From: Euphorbia lathyris
Lineage: Eukaryota; Streptophyta; Magnoliopsida; Malpighiales; Euphorbiaceae
Length of the DNA stretch: 64,000 nucleotides
Direction: 5' to 3'
Assembly: GCF_963576675.1 (NCBI RefSeq)
Contig: NC_088913.1
Location: forward strand, 84,009,001 to 84,073,000
The notes beneath the pieces were generated by a model, which saw only the letters and a program-made list of their open reading frames with translations, ran no database searches and had not been told where the DNA came from. The position numbers and the translations under genes were made by a program. Position 1 is the first letter of the stretch. The number at the start of each line of letters is the position of its first letter. Shown here one piece after another: positions 21,969 to 32,139 of this stretch.

Positions 21969-23870
21969 CTAGGCCAGGGGGATATCGACCACCACCCACT
22001 CTGCGGTATCCTCGATTTCCTCGACCCCTTCGGTGAAGATAGTTGGTAGTGTGATAACTCCTTTTACCGGCACTTCGATCTCCGAGAGGCCAACCAAAGG
22101 GAAAGTCCCGACTCGGAGGGCAGTGCGAGTATTCTTCATTGCACGGAGTGCTGCCCAGGTGAGCAAGTTCACCGAACTCCCTGTGTCCACCAGCACTCGG
22201 TGTGTCTTAAAACCTGCGATGCTGATGGTGACAACAAGAGCCTCCGAATGGCTGGTACGGAGTGGCGGTTGCACCGCTAGTGTCTGTCCGATCGCCTTCC
22301 TTTTACGGGAGCTCTCGGGTGGGGCGGAAAGTGCTGGTGCTCCTTCCCTTATGACGTGTATTTCCCCATGGTACCTTGGCCTTTTTGGCTCCTCTGCTCG
22401 CCCCGCTTCCCGCTGCTTCGGGCTTTGCTCCCTTTGCCGGCTCGTCTTTGGTGGCGCGCCCTGCTCCGTGATCCGCTCAATCTCCTTTTGTAGTTGATAG
22501 TAGTTCTCCGTGGAATGTCCGAAGGATCTGTGATACTTGCAGTACTCCTTTTCTGCCCGGGTTTTGCCCTTGTCGCTGGCCGGAACTTGCTGTGCGAATC
22601 GGTGAGGTTGACTCTGAACAGTGTAATGCACCTCCTTGCCCCGGGATCGATCTCCCTTACGCTCCGAGTTGGCGCGCTCGGTCCGGGCCGGAAAAGGCAT
22701 CGGGGCCTCCTTGCGGACTCGGGCCTCCTCACGCGGCTCCGGGATCGGCCTGCCTCTATCCTGCTTGTGCGTGTCGCCTTTGGCCTTGTCCCTTTCTGTG
22801 TCCTCGTAGCCGGCGGGCCGGTCACAGTCATCATATCTGACAAATGTCTGTGCCGTGGTCATCAACTCTTCGAAAGATCTTGGCATCTTTCGGAAACATT
22901 TCTGCTTTAGAGGCTCACAAGTGGTCCCTTTCGCCAAGGCGTCATGAGCCACCTCCAGGTTGAGGCCTTTAACTTGTGAGGCCATGTGATAAAACCTTGA
23001 GAGGAAATTGCGTAGAGGCTCGGTTGTTCGCTGCTTGAGCCCGTTGAGGTCCGAACTGATCTTCCTGACCTTCGCTGCTGCGGCAAACCGGGAGAGGAAA
23101 AGATCCTTTAGGAGATCAAAAGAATCAATTGATTCCGAGGAAAGTCCCCGATACCATTCCTGCGCGCTCGATGAGAGGGTGGTGGGGAAGACCTTGCACA
23201 TGATGTCCTCATCCTTCGAGTATAAATTGATGGTGCTCATGAATGATGCCACATGGTCGTTGGGATCCTCGGTCCCTGAATATTGGGTTAGTCGAGGAGC
23301 TTTCTAGTCACGCGGGAACCTCGTCTCGATGATCCTTTGCACTAGTGGTGTTTTGCTGGAGGTGATGCTTCCTCCCATCACGCCCCCGAGGGCCCTTTTG
23401 TCGAGAAAACATTGAATCTTCAGTTCCAACAAGTCTTCGCTATTTGCAACTGCAGTCCCCTCTCGCCGCGCCTCGCCCTCACGGGTCGCAACGGCCCCGG
23501 CTCCTCTTCCCGCGATGACCACCGGCCCTGCGGCCTGCTCTGGCAAAGTTCCCTCCTTCTGTATTTCTGCCGCCTCCTTAAGGTATTGCCAGATTTTGGC
23601 GTTCCCCTCCTGCAAACTTCTTTGCTGGTCTATGATCTTCATCTGAGCCGCCGTGTGTACGGACTGGGTCGTTTGAAAACCTTGGATCGCGCTGAGGAGT
23701 TGAGTGGTGTTGAAGTTCTCCTCTTCTTCAGGGCTTACCTCCTCCATCAATGGCCCAAGGTTTCTGGGGGAGATTGGAATGTTTGGGATCGCGCCTTCGG
23801 CGTGCGTCATGGAGCTGGTTGCTCCTGTTTCGGGTACTGCAGTTGGTGCAGAGTCAGTAGGGGTCTGCAT
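21969..23870 (-). pseudogene. Tat element gag and protease
   Basis: The ATG at 23870 lies 50 bp after the 5' LTR. The capsid-like gag domain (FPTTLSSSAQEWYRGL, FLSRFYHMASQVKGLNLE) is followed by a basic, charged stretch. Next comes a zinc-finger-like motif CKYHRSFGHSTENY, whose last Cys is replaced by Tyr. The protease active site is LVDTGSSVNLL. Gag would package the RNA and the protease would cut the polyprotein. A TAG at 23304-23306 splits gag, and another at 21969-21971 ends the protease just before the IIGRP motif. The frame is otherwise continuous with pol, as in single-ORF Tat elements. Confidence 0.9.
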
Positions 23871-23919
23871 TTTGTTTGAAGCTCTGAAGTCACTTGTAGT
23901 CCACCTTCACCGCACCAAA

Positions 23920-24217
23920 TAATCTGGGAATGCGAATACAGTGATCCGAGCCCTTGCTGACGAGGTCTGATTCTCTGGTCGTTCGTCCCTGCACCGGGAA
24001 GGGTCCCTGCAGACACTCCGACGTTCAAGACAGTTAGTAGCTCAAGAGCGTCTATTAATCAAATGTGTGAGAGTTAGAAAGAGTTACCCGTCGTGACTTC
24101 CCAGATGAGCTGTGTATTTATAGAGGGTGCTCGGGCCTTATGGCCTCCTGGGCCTTGGGGCCTCCTGGGCCTTGGGGCCCTTCTGGGCTTTGGGGCCCTT
24201 ATTCATATCCCGAATCA
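23920..24217 (-). repeat. 5' LTR of the Tat element
   Basis: Matches 13055-13335 except for a few substitutions and an additional copy of a GGGCCT..GGCCTCCT unit. The internal sequence just after it on the minus strand (TGGTGCGGTGAAGG) is in the primer-binding position; I cannot name the tRNA. Target duplication TATAA follows at 24218. Confidence 0.88.
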
Positions 24218-24264
24218 TATAATATAATATATATATATATTTAGTAAATATAATACAATATATT

Positions 24265-25380
24265 AATTTAAGAAAATGTACAGAAATAAATCATGTAGTT
24301 TGAGCCATTTTTAAATATAAATTATATGATATAAAAGTTGGCAAACAGCTACCTTGAGGTTGATTCTGTTAGCAAACACAGTCAAAATTGACTAATGGTG
24401 TTAAAAAAAAGTCAAAAGAAAAAGAATTAATTTAGACTTTATATTTAGGGTTAATTACAATAAAAAAAGTATCATGTGGTTTGACCGATTTGCGATGTGG
24501 TACCTGTAGTATTTTTTTACAAACACAACCTCGAGGTTGTCACCATTAGCAAAATCAAGGAAACGATAAAAAGTCTGTTAAATCACATGGGCAATTTCGG
24601 ACAGATTTTTTTTTTACTTTTTTGTTGACTTTACCTCTTCTTCTTCTTCTTCTTCCGGAAGTCTAGAAAATCCAAATGTCCATCATGTCTGGAAATTCTA
24701 GACGTGAAGTTCACATCTGGAAATTCCAGACCTGATGAACGTCTAAAAATTCCAGACCTGATGAATGTCTGAAAATTCCAGACGTTCTTCAACGTTTGGA
24801 ATTTCTAGAATTCTGGAAATTTCAGAATTAAAAAAAAAACAAAAAAAAGGAAGAAGAAGAGAGGAGAGGAGGAACATGAAGAAGAAGAAAAGAAAGGAGA
24901 AAGAGGGGGAGGAACAATGGAAGAAGAATGAGAGAGAAGAAAGATAGAGAGAAAGAAAAATAAAAATAAAAAATTTTGTTTTTCTCATAATGACCATGTG
25001 CCGCCACGTCAGCATTCTAACAAAATCACTGCCGTTTTCTTGATTTTGCTAACAGTGACAACCATAAAGGTATGTTTGCAAAAAAAAAAACCCATAGGTA
25101 CCAAATCGCAAATCGACCAAACCATATGGTGGTTATTTGTAATTAACTCTTATATTTATTTATTTTATAAATTAATCCATTTATTATATAGTTATCGCAA
25201 ACAAACCCCAAAACAAAAATAAAAATTCAAACTAACCATCTCTCATCTCTCTTCCTATCCAATCTCTCTCTCTCGCCTTCCATTCTTCTCCAAATTTAAA
25301 CTCTTTTAACTTGAAAAACAATAAAATGGAGTTTATCTCTTAATTTAATTTAAATTATGAACTCTTGAAGGGTAAGTCGG
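24265..25380. mobile_element. Truncated TIR element related to 30060-31430, split by a MITE
   Basis: 24265-24447 and 25159-25380 together match the left arm of the element at 30060: TGTTAGCAAACACAGTCAAA, TTATATTTATTTATTTTATA, CCATCTCTC. The MITE at 24448-25149 interrupts it. No right terminal repeat is found, so the right end is lost. Confidence 0.6.
24448..25149. mobile_element. Mutator-type MITE with 9-bp target duplication
   Basis: GGGTTAATTACAA at the left and TTGTAATTAACTC at the right form terminal inverted repeats. Longer subterminal pairing includes GATTTGCGATGTGGTACC / GGTACCAAATCGCAAATC. Both flanks are TTATATTTA (24439-24447 and 25150-25158). A 9-bp duplication points to the Mutator group. 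The interior holds repeated TCCAGAC words and GAAGAAG runs but no gene. A relative is at 46941-47437. Confidence 0.75.
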
Positions 25381-25713
25381 TGAAGAGCAATTGTAACACT
25401 ATATATATTCTCTCACTTTTAAATTTTATTTTATGTATATTTAAAATATTAAATAAATCTTCTTATTATTACAAAAATAAATTAAATTTTAATAATATTT
25501 ATCAAAATATAAAAAATAAATATTAAATAATATTTTAATATTAGTATAATCTTTAAATATATATTGTTATTATTAATCACAAGTAGAGAGTTAGCTTAGT
25601 GGTAAGATGGCTATAATAATACATAGAGACCTAAGTGTAATTCTAAGAGGGTGTTTGGTTGGTGCTTTTTAACCTTATGTTTGGTTAGACACCTCCTATT
25701 TTGTCTTTTGTAG
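25381..25713. other. AT-rich spacer with a degenerate tRNA-like fragment
   Basis: At about 25592-25650, TTAGCTTAGTGGTAAG resembles a tRNA A box, and GACCTAAGTGTAATTC resembles a decayed B box. It may be a SINE relic. Nothing else is recognised. Confidence 0.35.
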
Positions 25714-26003
25714 GTGAAAAGTAGACCTGTGCATGGGTCGGTCTCGGACCGGGCCTGTCGGGCTTTTAATAAAACCTGACGAGCTCAAACCCAGCCCAGC
25801 CGTAATAAATTGAGTCAAGCTCAGGCTCGGGCTTAAAATATGAATCCAAAGCCCGTCCGTCCAAGCCCATATGCATATTGAAAAAAAATACAATTAAAAT
25901 GTCACATCAACATTTCTTAATAAAAAAATAGTATACACAACACAATACTTAATAAGTTTGGAAAACTTCTAATAAACTAATTGTCTATATATATATATAT
26001 ATA

Positions 26004-27484
26004 GGGTATGGATCAAGTGAGAACCTCATCTTAGGTGATGACACATTCTTATGGTGAGAACACTCAAAACTACGTCGTTATATGCTGATAGTGGGAGTCA
26101 AACCTGGACATTTCCATTTACACTTCACCCCACTTACCACTAAGACAATTGCTTCTCTTGTGCATTATATCACGCGAGCTGCTTAATATATCATTGAGCT
26201 AGTAGCTTCTATTGTTTAATATTTGACGCATGCACTTATTAATATCGATTAAATATGCATAATAATGAATTATTAATATAAAAAAAATGTGCATAATAAT
26301 GAATTATTAATAGAAAAAAAGAAGAAACGTGCATAATAATGAATTATTAATAGAAAAAAAATCCAAGAACATGATCTAATTTCTTATTTATTTAATTCCT
26401 TTATATTTTTATAATTTATGTTATATAAGAAAATATATTTTTTAAAACATATGTTAGAACATATATTTTAACTTTTAAAACACGAACTATGAAGTTTAGA
26501 ACGTACGATATATTTTTTAGGACATACGTTATGTTTTTTAGAACATGTGTTATGTTTTTTCGAACATGGGTTATAAATTATATTATAGAACAAATGAAAA
26601 AACGATACAAATATCTACTGATTTTTTTAGAACATTATACTTAATTTTTGGAACACAAACTATATATTTTTTTAAAACATACGTTAGAACATATATTTAT
26701 ATTTTAAAACACGAACTATGAAGTTTAGAACGTACAACATATTTTTTAAAACATACGTTATGTTTTTTAGAACATGTGTTATGTTTTTTGAACACGAGTT
26801 ATAAATTACATTATAGAACAAATGAAAAAACGATCCAGATATCTACTGATTTTTTTAGAACATTATACTTAATTTTTGGAACACAAAATATAAACTTTAG
26901 AACATACGTTATGTTTTTTAGAACATATGTTATGTTATTTAGAATATGAGTTATAAATTATATTGTAGAACAAATGCAAAAATGGTCCATATATTTACTA
27001 TTTTTTTAAACTATTATACTTAATTTTTAGAACACAAATTATAAAGTTTAGAACATATGTAACAATATTTAGAACATCGTCCTTAACATTTTAAAATATA
27101 AATTAAAAAAATATAGAGGAATTAAATAAATAAGAAATTAGAGCATGTTGTTGGATTTTTTTTCTATTAATAATTCATTATTATGCACATTTCTTTTTTT
27201 CTATTAATAATTAATTATTATGCACATTTAATCGATATTGATAAGTGCATGCATCAAATATTAAACAATAGAAGCTAAAAGGGAAGTGGTATCTTAAGCA
27301 GTGCGTGACATAATATACAAGAAAAGCAATTGGTTCAGTGGTAAGCAATGTGGAGTGTAGATAAAGAGTCCAAGGTTTGAAAGCAGCAGCGATTTTTTTA
27401 ATTTTCCTACTCAAAACGACGTAGTTTTGAGTGTTATCACCATAAGGAAGTGTCCTCACCTAAAAAATGGTTCTCACAAGAGCC

Positions 27485-27488
<4 letters not shown>
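26004..27488. mobile_element. Mutator-like non-autonomous element with ~370-bp TIRs, inserted in a TA repeat
   Basis: The left end GGGTATGGATCAAGTGAGAA and right end TTCTCACAAGAGCCCTC pair, and pairing continues to about 26370 and 27140 (TCAAAACTACGTCGTT / AACGACGTAGTTTTGA; ATGAATTATTAATAG). It sits in a (TA)n tract within the hAT MITE. The arms contain a tRNA-like stretch with A-box (TTAGTGGTAAG) and B-box (GGTTTGACTCC) words. The centre has three copies of an about 230-bp repeat rich in TTTAGAACATACG. No transposase is encoded, so assignment to the Mutator group rests on the long TIRs only. Confidence 0.65.

Positions 27489-27489
<1 letters not shown>

Positions 27490-27523
<34 letters not shown>
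27490..27523. repeat. (TA)n microsatellite, 34 bp
   Basis: An uninterrupted TA run flanks the right end of the nested element; a shorter run (25986-26003) flanks its left end. Confidence 0.95.
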
Positions 27524-27525
<2 letters not shown>

Positions 27526-27834
27526 GCTGGTGGAAAATTTATATAGTCCAAGCCCGTCCATTTTTTGGCGGGCTTATACGGGCCTGGACCGGGCCTCACA
27601 CTAATTTCATGTGTCCAAGTCCGGCTAACTAGGCCTAGGCCTGGGCGGACTGGACGGGCTCGTCGGCCATGCACAGGTCTAGTGAAAAGTAGCTTTAGCT
27701 AATATGTGATCATATAAATCTCAAGTCGTCTCTTCATGTTATGCATATTCATGGAATGAATAAATAGAGAACTTTATTAGAAGTGTGCTTTGGCTAATAT
27801 GTGGTCATATAAATCACATATAGAGTAGTTTGTG

Positions 27835-28517
27835 TTATTGTGGATAAGTGCACTTTTACATGCTTTTGAGTTTAAATTAATTTTAGCATGACCTTATTTG
27901 TGTATTCCTATGATGAAATGTTGAATTATGACCTTATGGTATAAATTAAGGCAATTACAAGCTTGATATTTTGGAGTTGGATGATTTTTTTTATAGCTAA
28001 ATTCATTTTTGTGAAAAATCAGATTCGTACCTGATACTTCTAAGCCATTTTTCGACTTGTTAGGGTCAAAATTAGCTATTGATATATGAAAGGAAACGTT
28101 GCATCCATGTCTTAAGTTTCCAGTCGTTTTTGAATCACCTCATTCAGACTTCAGATGTGAGAGTTATGATACAAACAATATGTATAGGCCGCTTTTCATA
28201 TTATTCGAGTTTAAACCGATTTTGACCCTTTTTGTTTAGGTTTCAGTTCCGGGGCTGTTAATTTAATGTTTCCCCTATGTGTTAAGTTTCAAAAGAATTT
28301 GCAATTAATTAATTCGGAATGATATATTTCGAGATATGAATAGGCAAGTTCGGGTTGTCAAACTGAAATTTAAAAGAAACGTTGGTTTTGATCAATTGTT
28401 CATCCTAATATATTTATAATAAATTTTTTTCTATCGTGAGACGTTCTCTCCAACTCGTAAACGTCAGTGGTGATGTCTCACTGTCACATCCAATTCTATT
28501 TTGGGCCGGGTGTGACA
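27835..28517 (+). repeat. Possible solo or truncated Ty3/gypsy LTR
   Basis: The right end, TTTTGGGCCGGGTGTGACA, resembles the GTGTGACA / GTCGTGACA terminus of chromovirus LTRs such as that at 61725. No primer-binding site follows and I cannot fix the left end or a target duplication, so this is a weak call. Confidence 0.3.
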
Positions 28518-28720
28518 TAAATACAAAGGCGTTCATAAATGGAAGAGTGAAAGAAGGGGAGATGGAGGGTTTGTAAACCTAAAATAACAAATGAGGGATA
28601 GAGAGATAAAGTTGAAGAAGAGTTTTTTTTCTTTTTTTAAAGAAGTGGAAGAAGAGTTAAGGAGAGGTTTTCATTTTTTGAGAATTCTGTAGCTTTGCCC
28701 TGTCAAATTTGAGAGATTTA

Positions 28721-29887
28721 GGGCCTGTTTGGTTCAGCTGTTAGCTAATAGCTGTTGCGGTTGCTGTTAGCTATTTGCAGTTGCAGTAAGCTGTTGGTGT
28801 TAGCAGTTTGTTATTAGCTGTTTAATTACTAATGTTTGGTAAAATTATATTGAGCTGTTGCTGTTCGGATTTAAAATGTCTAAAATTGACATGTTTTAAA
28901 TTAATCAACGATGAAATTATAAAAGGAAAAATATGAAAAAATGCGCATAACGTTTACAACTAGGAATAATTTTACTCTTAAGGTCTAAAATGGTGCAATT
29001 TTATCCATAACGCTGGCAGCTAAGAGCAATTTACCCGTAACATTGGTAAGTTGAGTCGATTTCAGATATTATTAGAAAACATAGATATTTTATTTCTTAT
29101 TATACATCAATTGCACATACCAGTAGTTCTAAAAAAGATATTTCATATTTTTTTTGTGATTTAATAACAAAATTGAAAATTAATATTTATAAATTCGATG
29201 AAATATTGGAATTTTTTTTATCCAACTCGTATAAATGGCAATATGTTATTTTTATTTTCTTAAAAAAAAATTCACGTCTAATCATATGTTTGTGATCTGT
29301 TACTAACGATGATAAATGGTGCACATGTGAAGTGTAGATGACAATATTCATGACCAAGAAGACAGTTTGATAAATTATTTCTCAAATTGACCAAACTTGT
29401 TAATGTTATGGGTAAAATTGCTTTTGGCCGCCAAAATTAAGAGTATAATTGTAACATTTTAGCCGTTAAGGGTAAAATTGCTCATAGCTATAAATGTTGG
29501 GGGGTATTTGTGCACATTATCCTATTATAAAATAAAAAAATGTGTTACACAAATTAATAAAAATAATCTATATAAAAAATAAAAAATTTATTGAACGCAA
29601 TAAAACCTTGTTCTTCCAGTAATTATGTTGTAGAAATATAAATAATGTCAAAGAATAAACATATTTTGTGTAAATAAGAAGGATAATTATGTCAATAACA
29701 ATTAACTACAAACAGTTGTTTATGAAAAGCTCCAAATAGGAGCTTTTCGTGAAACGCTCCAAAACGCTGCAGTTTTTAGAGAAAATGCTAAACGTTGCGG
29801 TTATATAAACCTAACCAAACGCTATATTTCCTGCGGTTTGGAGTGAAACGCTAAACGCTCCTCCGAAAAGCTGTAACAAACACCCTC
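28721..29887. mobile_element. Tourist-like (PIF/Harbinger) element with a nested MITE
   Basis: Starts GGGCCTGTTTGGTTCAGCTG and ends AAAAGCTGTAACAAACACCCTC. Flanking TTA occurs on both sides (28718-28720 and 29888-29890), the 3-bp duplication of PIF/Harbinger elements. Inner arms contain repeated AGCTGTT words. The MITE at 28937-29521 interrupts it. Non-coding. Confidence 0.6.
28937..29521. mobile_element. MITE of the GGGTAAAATTG family, nested
   Basis: The left arm (AATGGTGCAATTTTATCC, ACCCGTAACATTGGTAAGTT) is the complement of the right arm (TGTTATGGGTAAAATTGC, GGTATTTGTGCACATTAT). Same family as 5455, 36030 and 48425. Termini are diffuse. Confidence 0.6.
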
Positions 29888-30059
29888 TTAATCCCATTAA
29901 AACATTTATAATGAAAAATGTATGGTGAAATTAAGCCCACAAAAACGTTACTTTTATATGTTAATTTGTATCTTTTCACATTTAATTTTATGTTATAATC
30001 AATTACATTTGACAATCTCTAAAATTAAGAGTTACGCGAAGTTAAGAATTCTTGTTGAA

Positions 30060-31430
30060 AGTAAAGTTCAATTAAAAAAGAGAGTAAAATTACGTGATTC
30101 CATTCGTTTTCAATTATAAACTACATGGTTCAAACATTTACAAACAAGTACCATCTGTCACTTTCCGTTAGCAAACACAGTCAAAACTGACTAACGGTGC
30201 TAAAAAAAATTAAAAGTTAAAGAGCAAATCGTTATTTTTGTCTTTATATTTATTTATTTTATAAATTAATCCCATTATTATCTAATTATCACAAAGAAAC
30301 CCTAAAACGAAAAATCAAACTCACCATCTCTCTCATATCTTCCTCTTCATTCTTCTTATTTAATCAATTTCTTCAAATCATGAACTCCTAAAGCGAACAA
30401 CACTTTCTCTTTCTCTCATTCTTCAAATTACAAAATCAGAACAACGAAAAGCAGCAATGGAGCTAGAAGAATCCCCGAGTCGTTGAGTTCTTTAAGAGGA
30501 TTAGATGAGCTCAATCTCTCATCTAATACCTTGCCCGGTATCATACCATAATATCTTGGCAGGTTTCAATTTCTGCAAATTTTAGATCTCTCTTTCAATG
30601 ACTTTGAAGGTGAAGTTCCAAAACTTGGCATTTTCTGAAACGCAAATTGCCATGTCTCTTTCCGATAACATCAAGGTTAAATGTCATTTCTCTTTCCGGT
30701 AACATCAAGGTCATTGGTGGAATTCGAGAACTGAATTTTCTAGCATACACTTTACCAAATCCAAGAAAATAGGAGTTTCAATTGCTCTGATTAGTTATTG
30801 TCGTGCTCTTGTTCATAGCTTTTCAATGTACGTTCTGCTACATGAGAAACGACTTGAAACAAATGCAACAAATGCCATTTGGTGCAATATCCAATGATAT
30901 GTTCATTAGAATTCCTTACCATGATCTTTTTCGAGTTACTGGTTTTTCTACAATAAATTTAATTGGTCTTAGAAGTTATGGGTCAGTTTATATAGGATTC
31001 CTCGAACAAACTCGATCTTTTGTTGCAGTGAAGGGTTTCAATCTTAATCGCGGAGGAGCTGCAAAGAGTTTTCTTTTTTAATGCAAAGCTTTAAGCAACA
31101 TTCGCCATCAAAATCTCTTGTAGATACTAAGCATCTGCTGAAGTGTGGATTATCAAGGCAATGACTTTAGAGTTATAATCTATACACTGCGAAGAAGAAT
31201 GGAGATGAAAAGAGATGGTGAGTTTGATTTGTGATAATTAGAGGGTTAATTTATATAATATATAAAGACAAAAAATATTTTTTGTCAATTGACTTTTTTT
31301 AATACCGTTATTCAGTTTAGACTGTGTTTGCTAACGGAAAATAACACAGGGTACATCTTTGTAAATTTTTAAATCACATAATTTTAATTGAAAATGAGTG
31401 GAACTGCGAAGTTTATTTTTGCATTTTTAC
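30060..31430. mobile_element. Gene-capturing TIR element (Pack-type)
   Basis: The left arm (about 30060-30350) and right arm (about 31190-31430) are inverted copies: CCGTTAGCAAACACAGTC pairs with GACTGTGTTTGCTAACGG, AATCAAACTCACCATCTC with its complement, and ATTCTTCTT with AAGAAGAAT. Between them lies about 750 bp of an LRR receptor-kinase gene. No transposase is present. A 9-bp duplication could not be found, but arm length and mode suggest a Mutator-type carrier. A broken relative without the kinase is at 24265-25380. Confidence 0.7.
30455..31185 (+). pseudogene. Captured fragment of an LRR receptor-like kinase (subfamily XII-like)
   Basis: From the left: a last leucine-rich repeat (SLRGLDELNLSSN, LQILDLSFNDFEGEVP), a GGIREL remnant of the post-LRR cap, a hydrophobic segment around 30800-30840, and the start of the kinase domain. 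The domain shows NLIG..S.GSVY for the glycine-rich loop (first Gly retained, loop degenerate) and FVAVKGFNLN with the ATP-binding Lys. AKSF then continues out of frame into KALSNIRHQNL. This order matches the 3' LRR to N-lobe part of EFR/Xa21-type immune receptor kinases. Several stops and frameshifts are present and the catalytic loop is missing, so no kinase can be made. Transcripts could still give small RNAs against the parent gene; that is inference. Confidence 0.75.
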
Positions 31431-32135
31431 CTAAAATTTTAATAGTAATAAAAAAACTGATGTATTTGACAAAAATATATAAATAAAAAAGGGAAATTTT
31501 GATAAAAAAAAAAACATAAAAGAGAGATCTAAAACTGTAAGATAAAATCTAATTTTCTCACTATGTGATTATAAAAAAGTTGAGTTTCTATATATATAAA
31601 AAGAAAAACTTTTACTTTTATTCAACATTTTCTATCTATGCCTTAACTTACTCCAACCTAAACCCATTTTTACATAACAAAAAGAAAACTCTCATATGTT
31701 TCGTCTTTCTTCAGTTTCGTCTTTCTTCAGTTTAGTCTCATTTAGAGTATCTTCAAGAGACTCTTAGTACACTCTCTAAAAATAATATAAATAATTAACT
31801 CTTAGTGATTTAAGAATAACTAAAATATATTATCTCCAACAATACTCTTTATTTATTATTTTATAATTAAAATTATTAAAGATTGTTATATTTATCAATA
31901 GTGAAAAGAGAGAGACTCCTTAATAATAAAAAATGAATTTAGGAGACACTAAGAGGTGGAGAAAGACTCTCTATTAATAGAGATAATGAAGAGGCTCTTA
32001 GTGATTTAAGGAGTCAGTAAGAGGCTGTTGGAGTTGATTTTTAACTCTCTCTCCTCAAATTTTAACTCAAGAGCCAAAGTAAGAGGCTCTTACTCTTATC
32101 TCAATTTATTGGTTATTATAATTTCTCTATTCAAA
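31431..32135. other. AT-rich DNA with a possible MITE
   Basis: CTCTTAGTGATTTAAG occurs at about 31800 and 31996, and GAGACTC words recur in both orientations, suggesting a small MITE between about 31740 and 32060. I cannot define its ends. No gene seen. Confidence 0.4.
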
Positions 32136-32139
32136 AAGA

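Larger units (their letters stand above)
13055..24217 (-). mobile_element. Complete Tat-lineage Ty3/gypsy retrotransposon (11.2 kb)
   Basis: Two LTRs (13055-13335 and 23920-24217) flank gag, protease, reverse transcriptase, RNase H, a second (archaeal-type) RNase H and integrase on the minus strand. About 5 kb of extra DNA with plus-strand ORFs lies between integrase and the 3' LTR. The extra RNase H and the antisense accessory ORF are known Tat-lineage (Retand/Grande/Ogre-like) traits. A 5-bp target duplication TATAA is at 13050-13054 and 24218-24222. The LTRs differ at only a handful of sites plus one 17-18 bp unit, so the insertion is fairly recent. Seven stop codons in gag-pol make it non-autonomous. 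Confidence 0.92.
25722..27681. mobile_element. hAT-type MITE carrying a nested insertion
   Basis: Perfect 15-bp terminal repeats TAGACCTGTGCATGG (25722-25736) and CCATGCACAGGTCTA (27667-27681). Both flanks are GTGAAAAG (25714-25721 and 27682-27689), an 8-bp hAT target duplication. The MITE itself is about 475 bp; the rest is the element at 26004-27488. This is the cleanest member of the family also seen at 4566, 4986 and 12542. Confidence 0.9.

Noticed and set aside
22033..23879. Long plus-strand frames opposite gag of the Tat element
   Set aside because: They are shadows of the GC-richer gag frame. The minus-strand product has gag, zinc-finger and protease motifs; the plus-strand products have none.
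30803..31081. Independent small gene of 92 codons
   Set aside because: The frame is a piece of the captured receptor kinase; similarity continues on both sides across stops and frame changes.
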